A DNA stretch of 64,000 nt from CAVZMI01 sp050011775 (GCA_050011775.1 JBEKIL010000012.1:82014-146013); one strand, 5' to 3'; positions 46,332 to 55,308 are shown, counted from the first letter of the stretch. Numbers and translations: made by a program. Notes: generated by a model from the letters alone, not told the origin.

Positions 46332-46411
46332 CGTCGGGGCGGGCGGATTCCCGCTCCGCCGAGCTCAAAATCACCTCTTAAGCGGAGCGAGGCGAGCGAA
46401 CCGCCGACCTC
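46332..46411 (+). repeat. Right tRNA-Pro-derived direct repeat with palindromic insert
   Basis: Bases 46332-46350 and 46398-46411 together copy the 3' third of the neighbouring tRNA-Pro (T-arm and acceptor 3' strand). They are interrupted by 47 bases (46351-46397) with CGCTCCGC/GCGGAGCG arms. It has the same orientation and insertion point as the copy at 32993. It lies 55 bases from the intact tRNA gene. Confidence 0.88.
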
Positions 46412-46466
46412 ATACTCATTATCATCGACAATCTTATGGTTCACGCTTTAAAAAAAGCTTTTGTCG

Positions 46467-46541
46467 TCGGGGCGGGCGGATTCGAACCGCCGACCTCTTG
46501 GTCCCGAACCAAGCGCTCTAACCGGACTGAGCCACGCCCCG
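46467..46541 (-). tRNA. tRNA-Pro (anticodon CGG)
   Basis: The acceptor CGGGGCG (from 46541) pairs with CGCCCCG, with discriminator A46467. The C1-G72 pair plus A73 is typical of bacterial tRNA-Pro. The anticodon stem is CTTGG/CCAAG with loop TTCGGGA, anticodon CGG at 46506-46504. The T-arm GGCGGTTCGAATCCGCC is intact. CCA is not encoded. Partial copies of its 3' part flank the Rhs region. Confidence 0.95.
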
Positions 46542-46606
46542 AATTAAATCCAAAATAAGCAAATAAAAAGCAACATTCAAGTATAAAAGGTCTCACATCT
46601 AAGGTG

Positions 46607-47545
46607 TCACTGAGAAGTGAATGACCGAAAGTCTTCTGCAACCAGGTTCGCTGTTATTTCAATTCCGCTCTCATCCGAAATCGGATACCAGTGAATACGC
46701 CCGTCCCGGCGAAACCATGTCAGCTGCCGCTTTGCATACCGGCGCGTGTTACGCTTGATGAGCCGTATCATTTCGGCTTCGGGATATTCGCCACGAAGGA
46801 AGGCAAATACTTCCTGATACCCGACTGTACGCAATGCATTTAGCGATTCATCGTACCCCCGGTGTTTAAGCTGCTTCACTTCATCGACCAATCCCCTCTC
46901 AATCATCGCATCGACCCGTGTATCGATACGATCATATAATTGTACACGGTTCCATGCGAGTCCTACCATGAAGGGATTATACCGGGGCTCACGGTTTTGA
47001 TTGCTATGGTGTTTCGAGAGAGGAATACCCGTACATTCATAGATTTCAAGCGCACGGATGATCCGGTGCGTGGTTTTCGGATTCATTGTCCACGCGATAT
47101 CGGGATCAATCGTTCGGAGTTCATCGAGCAGAACCGCCCCCCCTTCTTTATGCAGTCGCTCATACAGACGCTCGCGAATTTCATTCGGAGCTGAAGGACC
47201 TTCGAAAAAACCGTCGATGAGCGCCTGAATATATAATCCGGAACCTCCAACGATAACAGGGACTTTTTTGCGGGTAACGATTTCCTTAATAATCCTTCCT
47301 GCCTCGATACCGAACTGACCTGCAGTGAAACCCTTCTCAAGCGAGATATGATCAATCAAATGATGAGGTATACTATCGCGTTCTTTTTCTGTGGGTTTTG
47401 CGGTTCCTATGGTAATGTTGGTATAAATCTGACGGGAATCTGCCGAAATGATTTCACCATCCAGAATCTGCGCCACCCGTACACAGAAAACGCTTTTTCC
47501 GGATGCAGTCGGTCCGACAACGACGAGAATTCGAGGATTCGCCAT
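46607..47545 (-). CDS. miaA: tRNA dimethylallyltransferase
   Basis: MiaA adds dimethylallyl to A37 of tRNAs reading UNN codons. The 312 residues show P-loop VVGPTASGKS, ISADSRQIY, IGTAKPT, GGSGLYIQALIDG and the C-terminal KRNTRRYAKRQLTWFRRD tRNA-binding segment. ATG 47545 is chosen; an in-frame ATG at 47563 would overlap pcm by 16 bases. It ends close to the tRNA-Pro gene. Confidence 0.95.
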   Translation of the reverse strand: MANPRILVVVGPTASGKSVFCVRVAQILDGEIISADSRQIYTNITIGTAKPTEKERDSIPHHLIDHISLEKGFTAGQFGIEAGRIIKEIVTRKKVPVIVGGSGLYIQALIDGFFEGPSAPNEIRERLYERLHKEGGAVLLDELRTIDPDIAWTMNPKTTHRIIRALEIYECTGIPLSKHHSNQNREPRYNPFMVGLAWNRVQLYDRIDTRVDAMIERGLVDEVKQLKHRGYDESLNALRTVGYQEVFAFLRGEYPEAEMIRLIKRNTRRYAKRQLTWFRRDGRIHWYPISDESGIEITANLVAEDFRSFTSQ

Positions 47546-47547
47546 CG

Positions 47548-48192
47548 TTACGCTGGTGACCATCCCTGTTTTCCAATGAGAGGAACAAACTTGAAGCCGT
47601 TGATTTCTTCGGTTGTGTATGAATCTTCGTTTCGTGTAATGATGGCGATCCTCTGAATATCCATGTCGCCCACGGGAATAACCAGACGTCCGCCGTTCGG
47701 TGAAAGCTGTTTCATCAGCGCATCCGGGATTTCGGGAGCACCGGCAGTAACGATAATGCCGTTAAACGGAGCATATTCGTTCCAGCCGATCGTGCCATCA
47801 CCAACCTTTGAGGCAACATGGTAATTCAATTTTTCCAGTGTCTTCTTGGCCGCATCATGGAGTTCAAAGTGACGTTCAATTGTGAATACACGGGCGCCCA
47901 TCTCTGCAAGTATGGCGGCCTGATATCCCGATCCCGTCCCAATCTCAAGCACTTTTTGTCTCTTCTGAACGTTCAACGCCTGCGTCATGAAGGCAACAGT
48001 ATACGGTTGTGAAATTGTTTGTGAACATCCGATGGGAAGTGCACAATCGTCGTACGATTTTTGGATTAAAGCGTTCTGGACAAATAGGTGGCGTTCGACG
48101 ACATTCATCGCGCGAATGACACGCTCATCGGTTATTCCGCGTTCGCGCAACAGCGCGATCATTTCTTTACGTTCCAGTTCGAAGAGACTCAA
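47548..48192 (-). CDS. pcm: protein-L-isoaspartate O-methyltransferase
   Basis: Pcm repairs isoaspartyl residues with SAM. The 214 residues include the PCMT features PIGCSQTISQPYTVAFMTQ and the SAM motif VLEIGTGSGYQAAILAEMG. The start ATG 48192 is at the family N-terminus. It follows cdaA on the same strand by 18 bases. Confidence 0.95.
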   Translation of the reverse strand: MSLFELERKEMIALLRERGITDERVIRAMNVVERHLFVQNALIQKSYDDCALPIGCSQTISQPYTVAFMTQALNVQKRQKVLEIGTGSGYQAAILAEMGARVFTIERHFELHDAAKKTLEKLNYHVASKVGDGTIGWNEYAPFNGIIVTAGAPEIPDALMKQLSPNGGRLVIPVGDMDIQRIAIITRNEDSYTTEEINGFKFVPLIGKQGWSPA

Positions 48193-48210
48193 CGGTATCC
48201 GTTCTTATAC

Positions 48211-49011
48211 TTATTGTGAAAAAAGGGTTGACGGCGTCGTATCTACGTCCACATTCAAAAGCGATCGGAGTTTCTGGCCAAGAGATTCCTGTGTCAGTCC
48301 GCGTACAAGAATACCATTGTCGGCAATTGAGATGGTTCCGGTTTCCTCGGAGACTACAACTACTGTAACGTCTGCCTGCTCCGTAACGCCAATCGCGGCA
48401 AGGTGGCGCATACCGAGAACCATGCCGTCGTGTTGCGTCTTTGTCGATAGTGGAAGTGTGCAATGAGCTGCTTCGACGATACGGTCTTTAATTATCACCG
48501 CACCATCGTGCAACGGTGATTTGGGATTGAATATTGAAATGAGCAGCTGCTTACTCACTTTAGCCTGAAGAGGAATTCCAGTTTCGATTACCATGCGGAT
48601 TCCCGTAGCACGGGTGATAACAATTAATGCACCGATCTTTTTACGTGAGAGTTCAACAACTGCCGCAACGATGTCGTCGATCGTCTCTGTCACATCCAGA
48701 CGGACAAACATCCGAACAAGTGGGCTTCTGCCTACAATGGTGAGAAAGCGCCTGAGCTCGGGCTGGAAAAGAACAACAAAGGCTATTACCCAAATATCAC
48801 GAACAGTACTAAGCAGCCATGTCATCGCCCTGAGGTTGAACAGCTGCGCAACAAACGAGAGAGCGACAAGAACGATGAGTCCAATGAAAATCTGGACTGC
48901 AATCGTTCCCTGCATTACCACATATAACCTGTAGATAAGGATTGCAACCAGCAGAACGTCAACGACATCAATAATAGTAATGGTAAGAAAACCAATGCGA
49001 AATAGTTCCAT
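48211..49011 (-). CDS. cdaA: diadenylate cyclase CdaA
   Basis: CdaA makes c-di-AMP. The 266 residues have three N-terminal transmembrane helices and a DAC domain with SPLHDGAVIIKD. The second ATP-binding motif, usually RHRAA, reads GMRHLAAIG with Leu for the second Arg. It is placed next to folP, as is common in this phylum. No CdaR-type regulator is adjacent. Confidence 0.93.
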   Translation of the reverse strand: MELFRIGFLTITIIDVVDVLLVAILIYRLYVVMQGTIAVQIFIGLIVLVALSFVAQLFNLRAMTWLLSTVRDIWVIAFVVLFQPELRRFLTIVGRSPLVRMFVRLDVTETIDDIVAAVVELSRKKIGALIVITRATGIRMVIETGIPLQAKVSKQLLISIFNPKSPLHDGAVIIKDRIVEAAHCTLPLSTKTQHDGMVLGMRHLAAIGVTEQADVTVVVVSEETGTISIADNGILVRGLTQESLGQKLRSLLNVDVDTTPSTLFSQ

Positions 49012-49016
49012 ATGTC

Positions 49017-49862
49017 CTACACCGTATGAACAAGTGCGTCAGTAACCAAGCAAACCTGTTTCATGAAGCCGACATCATGTACACGGACGATCTGTGCGCC
49101 GCCAAGAATTGCAGCAGCGACTGCAGCGGCAGTCCCCGCGAGACGCTGATCGACAGCAGCACCGGTGATTTTTCCTATGAACGATTTTCTAGAAGGACCG
49201 ACAAGAACCGGAAATCCGAGTTCCTGAAATTCACGCAGCTTTCTCAGAATTTCCAGATTATGGTTTAGATTCTTACCGAATCCTATTCCCGGATCTATGA
49301 TAATTTGTTGAATACCCGCTTTGTGTGCAATCTGGATCGAATTGTAAAAATATTTCTTAATATCATCGATCACATTATCGTATTTTGGATTCCTCTGCAT
49401 CGTATCCGGTGTTCCTTGCATGTGCATCAGGACGGCCGACGCATTATACTTTCCGGTCACTACCGCCATTGCCGAATCGGCATTGAAGCCGCTGATATCA
49501 TTGACTATACAGGCACCGGCAAGCAATGCCTCTTCGGCAACCGATGCTTTCGTTGTATCAATTGAGAGAACGATCGACTTATCGTCGTGATGAAGTTGTT
49601 CTATGACGGGAAGAACACGCCGGAGTTCTTCCTCAGCATCGACCTGCCATAAATTCGATCTGTTCCCTGGACGCGTCGATTCACCGCCGATATCGATAAT
49701 ATCGGCACCCTCGGCAATCATCCGGTGTGCATGATCCACGGCGGCGGAAACTGAAAAGAACTTTCCTCCGTCAGAAAAAGAATCAGGAGTGACGTTCAAC
49801 ACTCCCATAATAAATGTTCGCGAAGAAAAGTCGAACTGCCGTTCACCGAAAACAAAAATCAT
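49017..49862 (-). CDS. folP: dihydropteroate synthase
   Basis: FolP condenses pABA with dihydropterin pyrophosphate in folate synthesis, the sulfonamide target. The 281-residue TIM barrel has MGVLNVTPDSFSDGG, DIIDIGGESTRPG, DISGFNAD and IIDPGIGFGKN with the expected Asp, Asn and Lys/Arg residues. It ends five bases before cdaA on the same strand. Confidence 0.96.
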   Translation of the reverse strand: MIFVFGERQFDFSSRTFIMGVLNVTPDSFSDGGKFFSVSAAVDHAHRMIAEGADIIDIGGESTRPGNRSNLWQVDAEEELRRVLPVIEQLHHDDKSIVLSIDTTKASVAEEALLAGACIVNDISGFNADSAMAVVTGKYNASAVLMHMQGTPDTMQRNPKYDNVIDDIKKYFYNSIQIAHKAGIQQIIIDPGIGFGKNLNHNLEILRKLREFQELGFPVLVGPSRKSFIGKITGAAVDQRLAGTAAAVAAAILGGAQIVRVHDVGFMKQVCLVTDALVHTV

Positions 49863-49928
49863 GCATGAATATACCTAAATTCAATGCCAGTCGCAATGAA
49901 GGAGCAGTGACGGTGTAGCAGAGAGATT

Positions 49929-50030
49929 TTATTTTTGTTGTGCTTTTGAGCGTGAAGCTTTGAGCTGTTTTTTCCGCCGTACCAGGCTTTTTCGATGTTT
50001 TTTATTAACCAATCTCTTCTTCTTGTTCAT
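49929..50030 (-). CDS. small highly basic protein (33 residues)
   Basis: The 33-residue sequence is MNKKKRLVNKKHRKS, then LVRRKKQLKASRSKAQQK. It has a GAGG ribosome site just ahead of the ATG, and nearly half of its residues are Lys or Arg. It resembles small ribosome-associated basic proteins (AURKAIP1/COX24-type or small ribosomal proteins), but I cannot assign a family. It lies in a conserved-looking gap between folP and the Lon N-terminal-domain gene and is too short for ordinary gene finders. Confidence 0.65.
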   Translation of the reverse strand: MNKKKRLVNKKHRKSLVRRKKQLKASRSKAQQK

Positions 50031-50093
50031 GTGTTCCTCAGATGAGTATCAAACTACAGAATTGCGATATGACCAATGTAAAAAAAGAATTTC

Positions 50094-50741
50094 TTAATTC
50101 AAACGGGAGGAATCCATTTTTAGTATCGATATATATTTATCTTTCAATGATAGTTTATCCAGAATCTCTGAATAGTGCGTGATCAACATTTCGAGTCTTT
50201 GATGTTCATTGGGACATTCCAGCAGTTCCTGACGTTGAGAGAAGTCGAGTCCTGAATACTCGGCCAACTGATATGAAAGCTCCCTTTCTTCATCAAAAAA
50301 GGACGCCGGTTGTTCTTTTCCTTTATACACTTTATTTAGTAGTTCAGAGAGCATTTTACGTGCTTTCACCGCCAGGACAGGATCAATGGGCGCTGGTTCT
50401 TCTTCCAGAAATACGATTTTACCGACAAAATATGGTGTATCTTCGGCCGAATAATCTTCCGTAAGCCGATACCGTTTTCTGCCCTGGACGCGGATATCAA
50501 GTCGTCCATCCGGGTACCGGCGGAGAATCTTTTCCAATATCGCCGTACAACCGATTCGGTGTACACGCCCGCCGAGAACAAGGTTTATTCCAAATTCCTT
50601 TTTATCTCTTGCACATTCTCGAACAAGTGTCTTATAGCGCTCCTCAAAGACATGAAGAGGGATATGTGCTCCCGGAAGGAGGACAACCTGCAAAGGAAAA
50701 AGCGGTATTACTGAAAATGAATTTTCCATATTAACCTTCAA
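50094..50741 (-). CDS. Lon N-terminal (substrate-binding) domain protein
   Basis: The 215 residues contain only a LON N-terminal domain: VIPLFPLQVVLLPGAHIPLH, then VFEERYKTLVRE and a GCTAILEKI segment. There is no ATPase or protease domain. Such stand-alone LON-NTD proteins are widespread, with no clear role. It is between the basic small protein and superoxide dismutase on the minus strand. Confidence 0.88.
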   Translation of the reverse strand: MKVNMENSFSVIPLFPLQVVLLPGAHIPLHVFEERYKTLVRECARDKKEFGINLVLGGRVHRIGCTAILEKILRRYPDGRLDIRVQGRKRYRLTEDYSAEDTPYFVGKIVFLEEEPAPIDPVLAVKARKMLSELLNKVYKGKEQPASFFDEERELSYQLAEYSGLDFSQRQELLECPNEHQRLEMLITHYSEILDKLSLKDKYISILKMDSSRLN

Positions 50742-50788
50742 AGGAGAGGTGGGACGATTTTTCGCCCCACCAAAACTTCCTGAAAATA

Positions 50789-51427
50789 TTACTTCACAAG
50801 AGGAATCACCAGTTTTTTATACCAATCGTTGATACGACCCCAGTTCAATCCTGCAATCAGATTATCAACATATTTGGCGCGGCCGGGGCCGTCTTTATGA
50901 TAATATGCATGTTCAAAAACGTCACATGCAATCAACGGTATTCCACCCCAGATGGCACCATATTGATGCTCATCGACCAGAACATTTATCAGCCGCTTCG
51001 AATATAACGAATCGAAGACCAGCAAACCCCAACCGCTCAATTTAGCTGAAATCGCGGTTGCCCTAAAATCTGCTTTCCAATTATCGAAAGATCCGAACTC
51101 TTTTTCAATGGCGGCCAGCACATCCGGCCCTTTTTGGGGATCGCCGTCACCTCCAATAACTTCCCAATAAATATCGTGTAAAAGCGTTCCCGAATGATTC
51201 CATGTGAAACGGCGCTTTAATTCACCAATTTGGCTGTAATTGCCATTTGGAGAGGTTCGATCGGCAGTTTCAAGGGCTTTTTCAATGGTGTTTAAAGCCG
51301 TCACATACCCCTTGTGATGGGTATTATAATGCCAATCGGTAGTTTCCAGACTAACGATATTAGCCAATAGTTTTTTCGCCTCTTCATTGCTGTATGGTCG
51401 AGGTTTAAATTTCCATTCATATGCCAT
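50789..51427 (-). CDS. superoxide dismutase, Fe/Mn type
   Basis: This enzyme removes superoxide. The 212 residues keep the metal ligands: a His in the THHKGYV region, the His in WNHSGTLLHDIYW, and Asp and His in ACDVFEHAYY. It is cytoplasmic with no signal peptide. Fe versus Mn preference is not safely readable. It stands between the SUF operon and the LON-NTD gene on the same strand. Confidence 0.93.
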   Translation of the reverse strand: MAYEWKFKPRPYSNEEAKKLLANIVSLETTDWHYNTHHKGYVTALNTIEKALETADRTSPNGNYSQIGELKRRFTWNHSGTLLHDIYWEVIGGDGDPQKGPDVLAAIEKEFGSFDNWKADFRATAISAKLSGWGLLVFDSLYSKRLINVLVDEHQYGAIWGGIPLIACDVFEHAYYHKDGPGRAKYVDNLIAGLNWGRINDWYKKLVIPLVK

Positions 51428-51550
51428 AATACTGTGCTCCTTGCTTTATGATAGTTGAATGATATTTTTAAATACCCTTTGTAAACCCTTTAACTTCAAG
51501 AGATAAACTCTTTATTAACATTGAGTTATTCTTTTTATCTCCTGTAGTTT

Positions 51551-51892
51551 CTATATACCTAATGTCCGTCGTGCGGCTTCAGACATCATACTCTGGTTCC
51601 AAATTGGAGTAAAAACCACATTCACTTTTGCTTCCTTCACCCCCTGAATCTGCACCAGGCGCATTTTCACATCTTCGGCAATAACCGGTGCCATTCCACA
51701 TCCGGGAGCGGTCAGAGTCATCGTGACAGCTATAGAGGATCCGTTAATCTCTACATCGTATACAAGCCCCAGATCAACAATATTTACCGGAATTTCAGGG
51801 TCATAGCATTCTCTTAATGCATTCCAGACGTCTTCTTCAGAGAATTGCCTGATTTCTCCCGTCTCAAGATTAATAGGCTTCATATCTCCCAT
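51551..51892 (-). CDS. sufT: SufT/MIP18 family Fe-S assembly factor
   Basis: The 113-residue DUF59-like protein shows YDPEIPVNIVDLGLVYDVE, TAPGCGMAPVIAEDVK with the conserved Cys, and VNVVFTPIWNQSMMS. It helps mature Fe-S proteins. It is the last gene of the Suf cluster. ATG 51892 is selected; GTG/ATG starts to 51928 are possible. Confidence 0.9.
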   Translation of the reverse strand: MGDMKPINLETGEIRQFSEEDVWNALRECYDPEIPVNIVDLGLVYDVEINGSSIAVTMTLTAPGCGMAPVIAEDVKMRLVQIQGVKEAKVNVVFTPIWNQSMMSEAARRTLGI

Positions 51893-51969
51893 TGCAGATA
51901 CATCCTTTCCCCCACATATAAAAACCATCCATATTCAGCGCTTTGTTTCGTACCATGATTATCATCCGA

Positions 51970-52440
51970 TCATTGAATTTTCGATTCATTTCTTACATTC
52001 TGACCGTGCTGTGCTTCGTAATCGAGAATCCCATTTTTCACGGTGTTCCATGCAAGTGTCGCGCACTTCACACGAATCGGAAACTTTATTACCCCCTTCA
52101 GAGCCGACAACTCAAAATATTCATCGCTTTGCGGAAATTCACATTCACCAGAAATCATTTTCTTGAATTCTTCAATGAAAAGTTTTGCTTTATCCAGTGA
52201 TTTTCCGATTAACTGTTCGGTCATCATCGAGGTCGATGACTGACTTATCGCACATCCGTTGCCCATGAATTTGATATCTTCGATTCTTCCTTCTTTCACT
52301 TTTATAAAGACCCGCACGTCGTCACCGCAAGATTCATTATAGCCGCGGGCTTCAATCTCGGCATTGTCAAGAGTGCCTGCATTATGAGGTTCCTTATAAT
52401 GCTCTAGAATTATCTCTGAATACAGATCATGCTGTGACAA
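51970..52440 (-). CDS. sufU: SufU-type Fe-S cluster scaffold/sulfur acceptor
   Basis: The 156 residues have the SufU/IscU fold with three cysteine sites: ESCGDDV, MGNGCAIS and KCATLAW, plus the HYKEPHN start. In Suf systems it accepts sulfur from SufS. It overlaps the end of sufS by 14 bases, so the pair is translationally coupled. Confidence 0.93.
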   Translation of the reverse strand: MSQHDLYSEIILEHYKEPHNAGTLDNAEIEARGYNESCGDDVRVFIKVKEGRIEDIKFMGNGCAISQSSTSMMTEQLIGKSLDKAKLFIEEFKKMISGECEFPQSDEYFELSALKGVIKFPIRVKCATLAWNTVKNGILDYEAQHGQNVRNESKIQ

Positions 52441-53656
52441 CGTGAAAAACCTCCCTTACTCTCTTTAATCCTTCGGCGAGGACGTCAATTTCATCTTTTG
52501 TATTATAGAAGTACATACTTGCCCTGACGGTCGCAGGTATTTGCAGAAGGCGCATGAGTGGCTGTGCACAATGATGACCTGCGCGGACTGCAATTGCATC
52601 TTCATCGAGAATAGTCGCAACATCATGGGGATGAATTCCTCTGAGATTAAATGCTACGAGTCCTGCACGATCCGGTATCGGGCCATAGATGACAATACCT
52701 TCTATTTCTTCAAGAATTTTAAGTGCATGAAGCGTCAAATCCTGTTCGTATAGTTGTATTGCTTCAAAACCGATTTTATTAAGATAATCGATTGCAGCGC
52801 CCAGACCGACGGCACCGGCGATATTCGGAGTTCCGGCTTCGAACTTCGCAGGAATCGCTTTGTATGTTGCATACTCAAAATAAACTTCGCTGATCATTTC
52901 TCCGCCGCCGCGATACGGGGGCATGCGGTTCAAGGCATCTGAACGACCGTAGAGAACCCCGATTCCGGTCGGCCCGAGCATCTTATGTCCGGAGAAAGCA
53001 AGAAAATCACATTTTATTTTCTGGACATCTACCGGTATATGCGGAACACTCTGTGCAGCATCGACAATAACAATCGCTCCATACTGATGTCCAAGCCTGA
53101 CAATATCTTCTATGGGATTGATTGTTCCGAGGACATTGGAGATATGTACGACAGAAATAATCTTCGTCCGATCCGAGACCAGCTTCCGCATTGCATCAAG
53201 GTCGAGATGCCCGTCCGGAGTCAGCGGAATGAATCGCAGTATTGCTCCTGTCTGTTGTGAGATAATCTGCCATGGAATTAAATTGCTGTGATGTTCCATG
53301 TGAGTAAGCAGGATTTCATCGCCCGGTTTCAGGAAACTCCGTCCGTAACTGCTTGCTATAAGATTAATTGAATCTGTTGTCCCTCCCGTAAAAATAATAT
53401 TATCCGATGATGGTGCATGAATGAATGCCGCTACTTTTTGACGAGCATCTTCATAAGCATTTGTGGCTTCTTCGCTTAATGCATAGAGGCCTCTGTGGAC
53501 ATTTGCATTCGATTGTCGATAATATGTCGTAAGCGCCTCGATAACCTGGCGAGGTTTTTGCGTCGTCGCACTATTGTCGAGATATGTCAAGATTTTCCCG
53601 TTGAATTCCCGACTTAAAATTGGAAAATCTTTTCTTATATTCGTAATGTCGAACAC
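52427..53656 (-). CDS. sufS: cysteine desulfurase SufS
   Basis: SufS is a PLP enzyme releasing sulfur from cysteine for Fe-S assembly. The 409 residues have the PLP lysine in FSGHKMLGPTG, GGTTDSIN, VDAAQSVPH and the catalytic Cys in AGHHCAQPLM. It is the group II (SufS/CsdA) type, distinct from the IscS/NifS-type gene upstream in the same operon. Confidence 0.96.
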   Translation of the reverse strand: MFDITNIRKDFPILSREFNGKILTYLDNSATTQKPRQVIEALTTYYRQSNANVHRGLYALSEEATNAYEDARQKVAAFIHAPSSDNIIFTGGTTDSINLIASSYGRSFLKPGDEILLTHMEHHSNLIPWQIISQQTGAILRFIPLTPDGHLDLDAMRKLVSDRTKIISVVHISNVLGTINPIEDIVRLGHQYGAIVIVDAAQSVPHIPVDVQKIKCDFLAFSGHKMLGPTGIGVLYGRSDALNRMPPYRGGGEMISEVYFEYATYKAIPAKFEAGTPNIAGAVGLGAAIDYLNKIGFEAIQLYEQDLTLHALKILEEIEGIVIYGPIPDRAGLVAFNLRGIHPHDVATILDEDAIAVRAGHHCAQPLMRLLQIPATVRASMYFYNTKDEIDVLAEGLKRVREVFHVVTA

Positions 53657-53668
53657 ATCTATTCCTTT

Positions 53669-54025
53669 CTATTGCGCAAGAGACGTATGAGCTTCCGGCT
53701 TGGAGCGAGACGAACCGATCGAAATATAAATATCATTTCCTCTGACTGTAACATGATGAATCCTCAAAGGACAGACAGCAGGAAGCGACCGAACAGCGCC
53801 AGTAGTAATATCGAACGTTGCTCCATGTCGTGGACATTCGATATCCACGCCATCGATGAATCCTCCCGCAAGCGATTCTTCCTCGTGCGAACATATCTCA
53901 TCGATTGCATGGTAACCGTCATCGAGTTTCACAATAAGCACACGATTTCCTTCAACCCGTACTGCTTTCCAATTCTTTGATCCAAATTCATCGATAGTTG
54001 CAGCTTTGATTCCAATGTCGATCAT
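53669..54025 (-). CDS. Rieske [2Fe-2S] ferredoxin-like protein
   Basis: The 118 residues contain the Rieske ligands CSHEE and CPRHGATFD. It is a small soluble ferredoxin inserted between sufD and sufS, and may supply electrons or act as a test client in cluster building, as seen in other Suf operons. It is three bases from sufD. Confidence 0.93.
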   Translation of the reverse strand: MIDIGIKAATIDEFGSKNWKAVRVEGNRVLIVKLDDGYHAIDEICSHEEESLAGGFIDGVDIECPRHGATFDITTGAVRSLPAVCPLRIHHVTVRGNDIYISIGSSRSKPEAHTSLAQ

Positions 54026-54027
54026 GA

Positions 54028-55308
54028 TTACCCTATACGCGATTCAATATGTTCACGGACTTCTTCACGGGTCTTTTCAACCGGTATCTTGTCGATGACC
54101 GGGACAAGGAAACCAACAACAAGCATCCGTGTGGCTTCATCGCGTTTCAATCCGCGGCTCATAAGATAATACAGGACTTCTTCATCAATCGGGCCGACAG
54201 TCACGCCGTGAGTACAGCGCACATCATTCGCCTCGATCTCCAGTGTCGGAATCGAATCGGCGTGTGCATCACTGCTTAGAAGAATATTTTTGTTGGCCTG
54301 ATATGCATCAGTACGCTGTGCACCCTTATGGACCTGGATTATACCGTTAAATACCGTTTTTGCCTTTTCCTGAAGGGCTCCTTTATAGAGCAAATTGCTT
54401 TTCGTGTGCGGGGACGCATGAACCTGGAGAGTATTATATTCCATTTGCTGATGATCACGCGGGAAATAGACACCGAGCATCTCGCCTGCGGCTCCACTTT
54501 CGTCGAGAATCAATTGAATGTTCGATTGCGAAATTTTACTACCAATACCGATTTCATACCAGTTCACGGTACTGTCCTTTTTAGCAGTAGCCTTTTTGAA
54601 TGCAAAATGATAGGTGTTGTTTCCTAATAGTTGGGTACTTATGTAATTTACCGTCGCTCCGGGACCTGCTATAATCTCCACAACACCGTCCACAAAGGCC
54701 TGCTTATCCTCTATATCCGAATGAGATGTCTCGATAAATGTGACTGATGCGCCCTCCTCCACGATTATAAGTGTATGGGGGAATAATATATCTTCTCTAG
54801 ATCCAGTAAAAATGTTGTTCTCTATCGGGACATCAATCTTCATATTCTTTGGAACATATAAAAACGATCCCGTATTCCAGAAAGCGGCATGGAGAGCGGT
54901 AAATTTGCTGTCATTAAGTCGCACACATTCCGTCATGAAGTATTTTTCAACAAGTTCTGTGTAATTGTGTAAAGCTTCTGATAACGTCGTAAAAATCACT
55001 CCTTGATGAAAAAGATCGGAGAAGGCAGCATTCCGAATACTCTCTGTGTTCTCAAGTAATGGTCCGGAAAAATCCTGAATTCTCAATTCACGAATATCGA
55101 GCCGGCGGGACGGCGGCAGTGCCATATTCCCAACCTGCCCGGGCATTTCACAGTAAATTGTCCATGCCCGCAAACGTTTTGCCAGCATCCACGGTGGTTC
55201 ATTCCTATCGCGGGAAAACCGTTCGATGACTTCACGATTGAATAGCCCATAGGCAGTATTAGCCGTATTGATTGTTTCCTGCTCTACTTTTATATTTTCA
55301 TTATCCAA
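54028..55308 (-). CDS. sufD: Fe-S assembly protein SufD
   Basis: The 426 residues form a beta-helix subunit of the SufBC2D scaffold. They include ASPHTKSNLLYKGALQ, TDAYQANKNILLSSDAHADS and the conserved CTHGVTVGPIDEE histidine segment. SufD is related to SufB but lacks its longer N-terminal part. It is 21 bases from sufB. Confidence 0.95.
   Translation of the reverse strand: MDNENIKVEQETINTANTAYGLFNREVIERFSRDRNEPPWMLAKRLRAWTIYCEMPGQVGNMALPPSRRLDIRELRIQDFSGPLLENTESIRNAAFSDLFHQGVIFTTLSEALHNYTELVEKYFMTECVRLNDSKFTALHAAFWNTGSFLYVPKNMKIDVPIENNIFTGSREDILFPHTLIIVEEGASVTFIETSHSDIEDKQAFVDGVVEIIAGPGATVNYISTQLLGNNTYHFAFKKATAKKDSTVNWYEIGIGSKISQSNIQLILDESGAAGEMLGVYFPRDHQQMEYNTLQVHASPHTKSNLLYKGALQEKAKTVFNGIIQVHKGAQRTDAYQANKNILLSSDAHADSIPTLEIEANDVRCTHGVTVGPIDEEVLYYLMSRGLKRDEATRMLVVGFLVPVIDKIPVEKTREEVREHIESRIG

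Noticed and set aside
46332..46411. Second tRNA gene
   Set aside because: Only the 3' third of tRNA-Pro is present and it is split in the T-loop; no anticodon arm or D-arm.
32993..46411. Integrase or transposase inside the Rhs region
   Set aside because: Every long frame in the segment belongs to Rhs, lipoprotein, propeller or HEAT-like proteins; no recombinase motif was seen.
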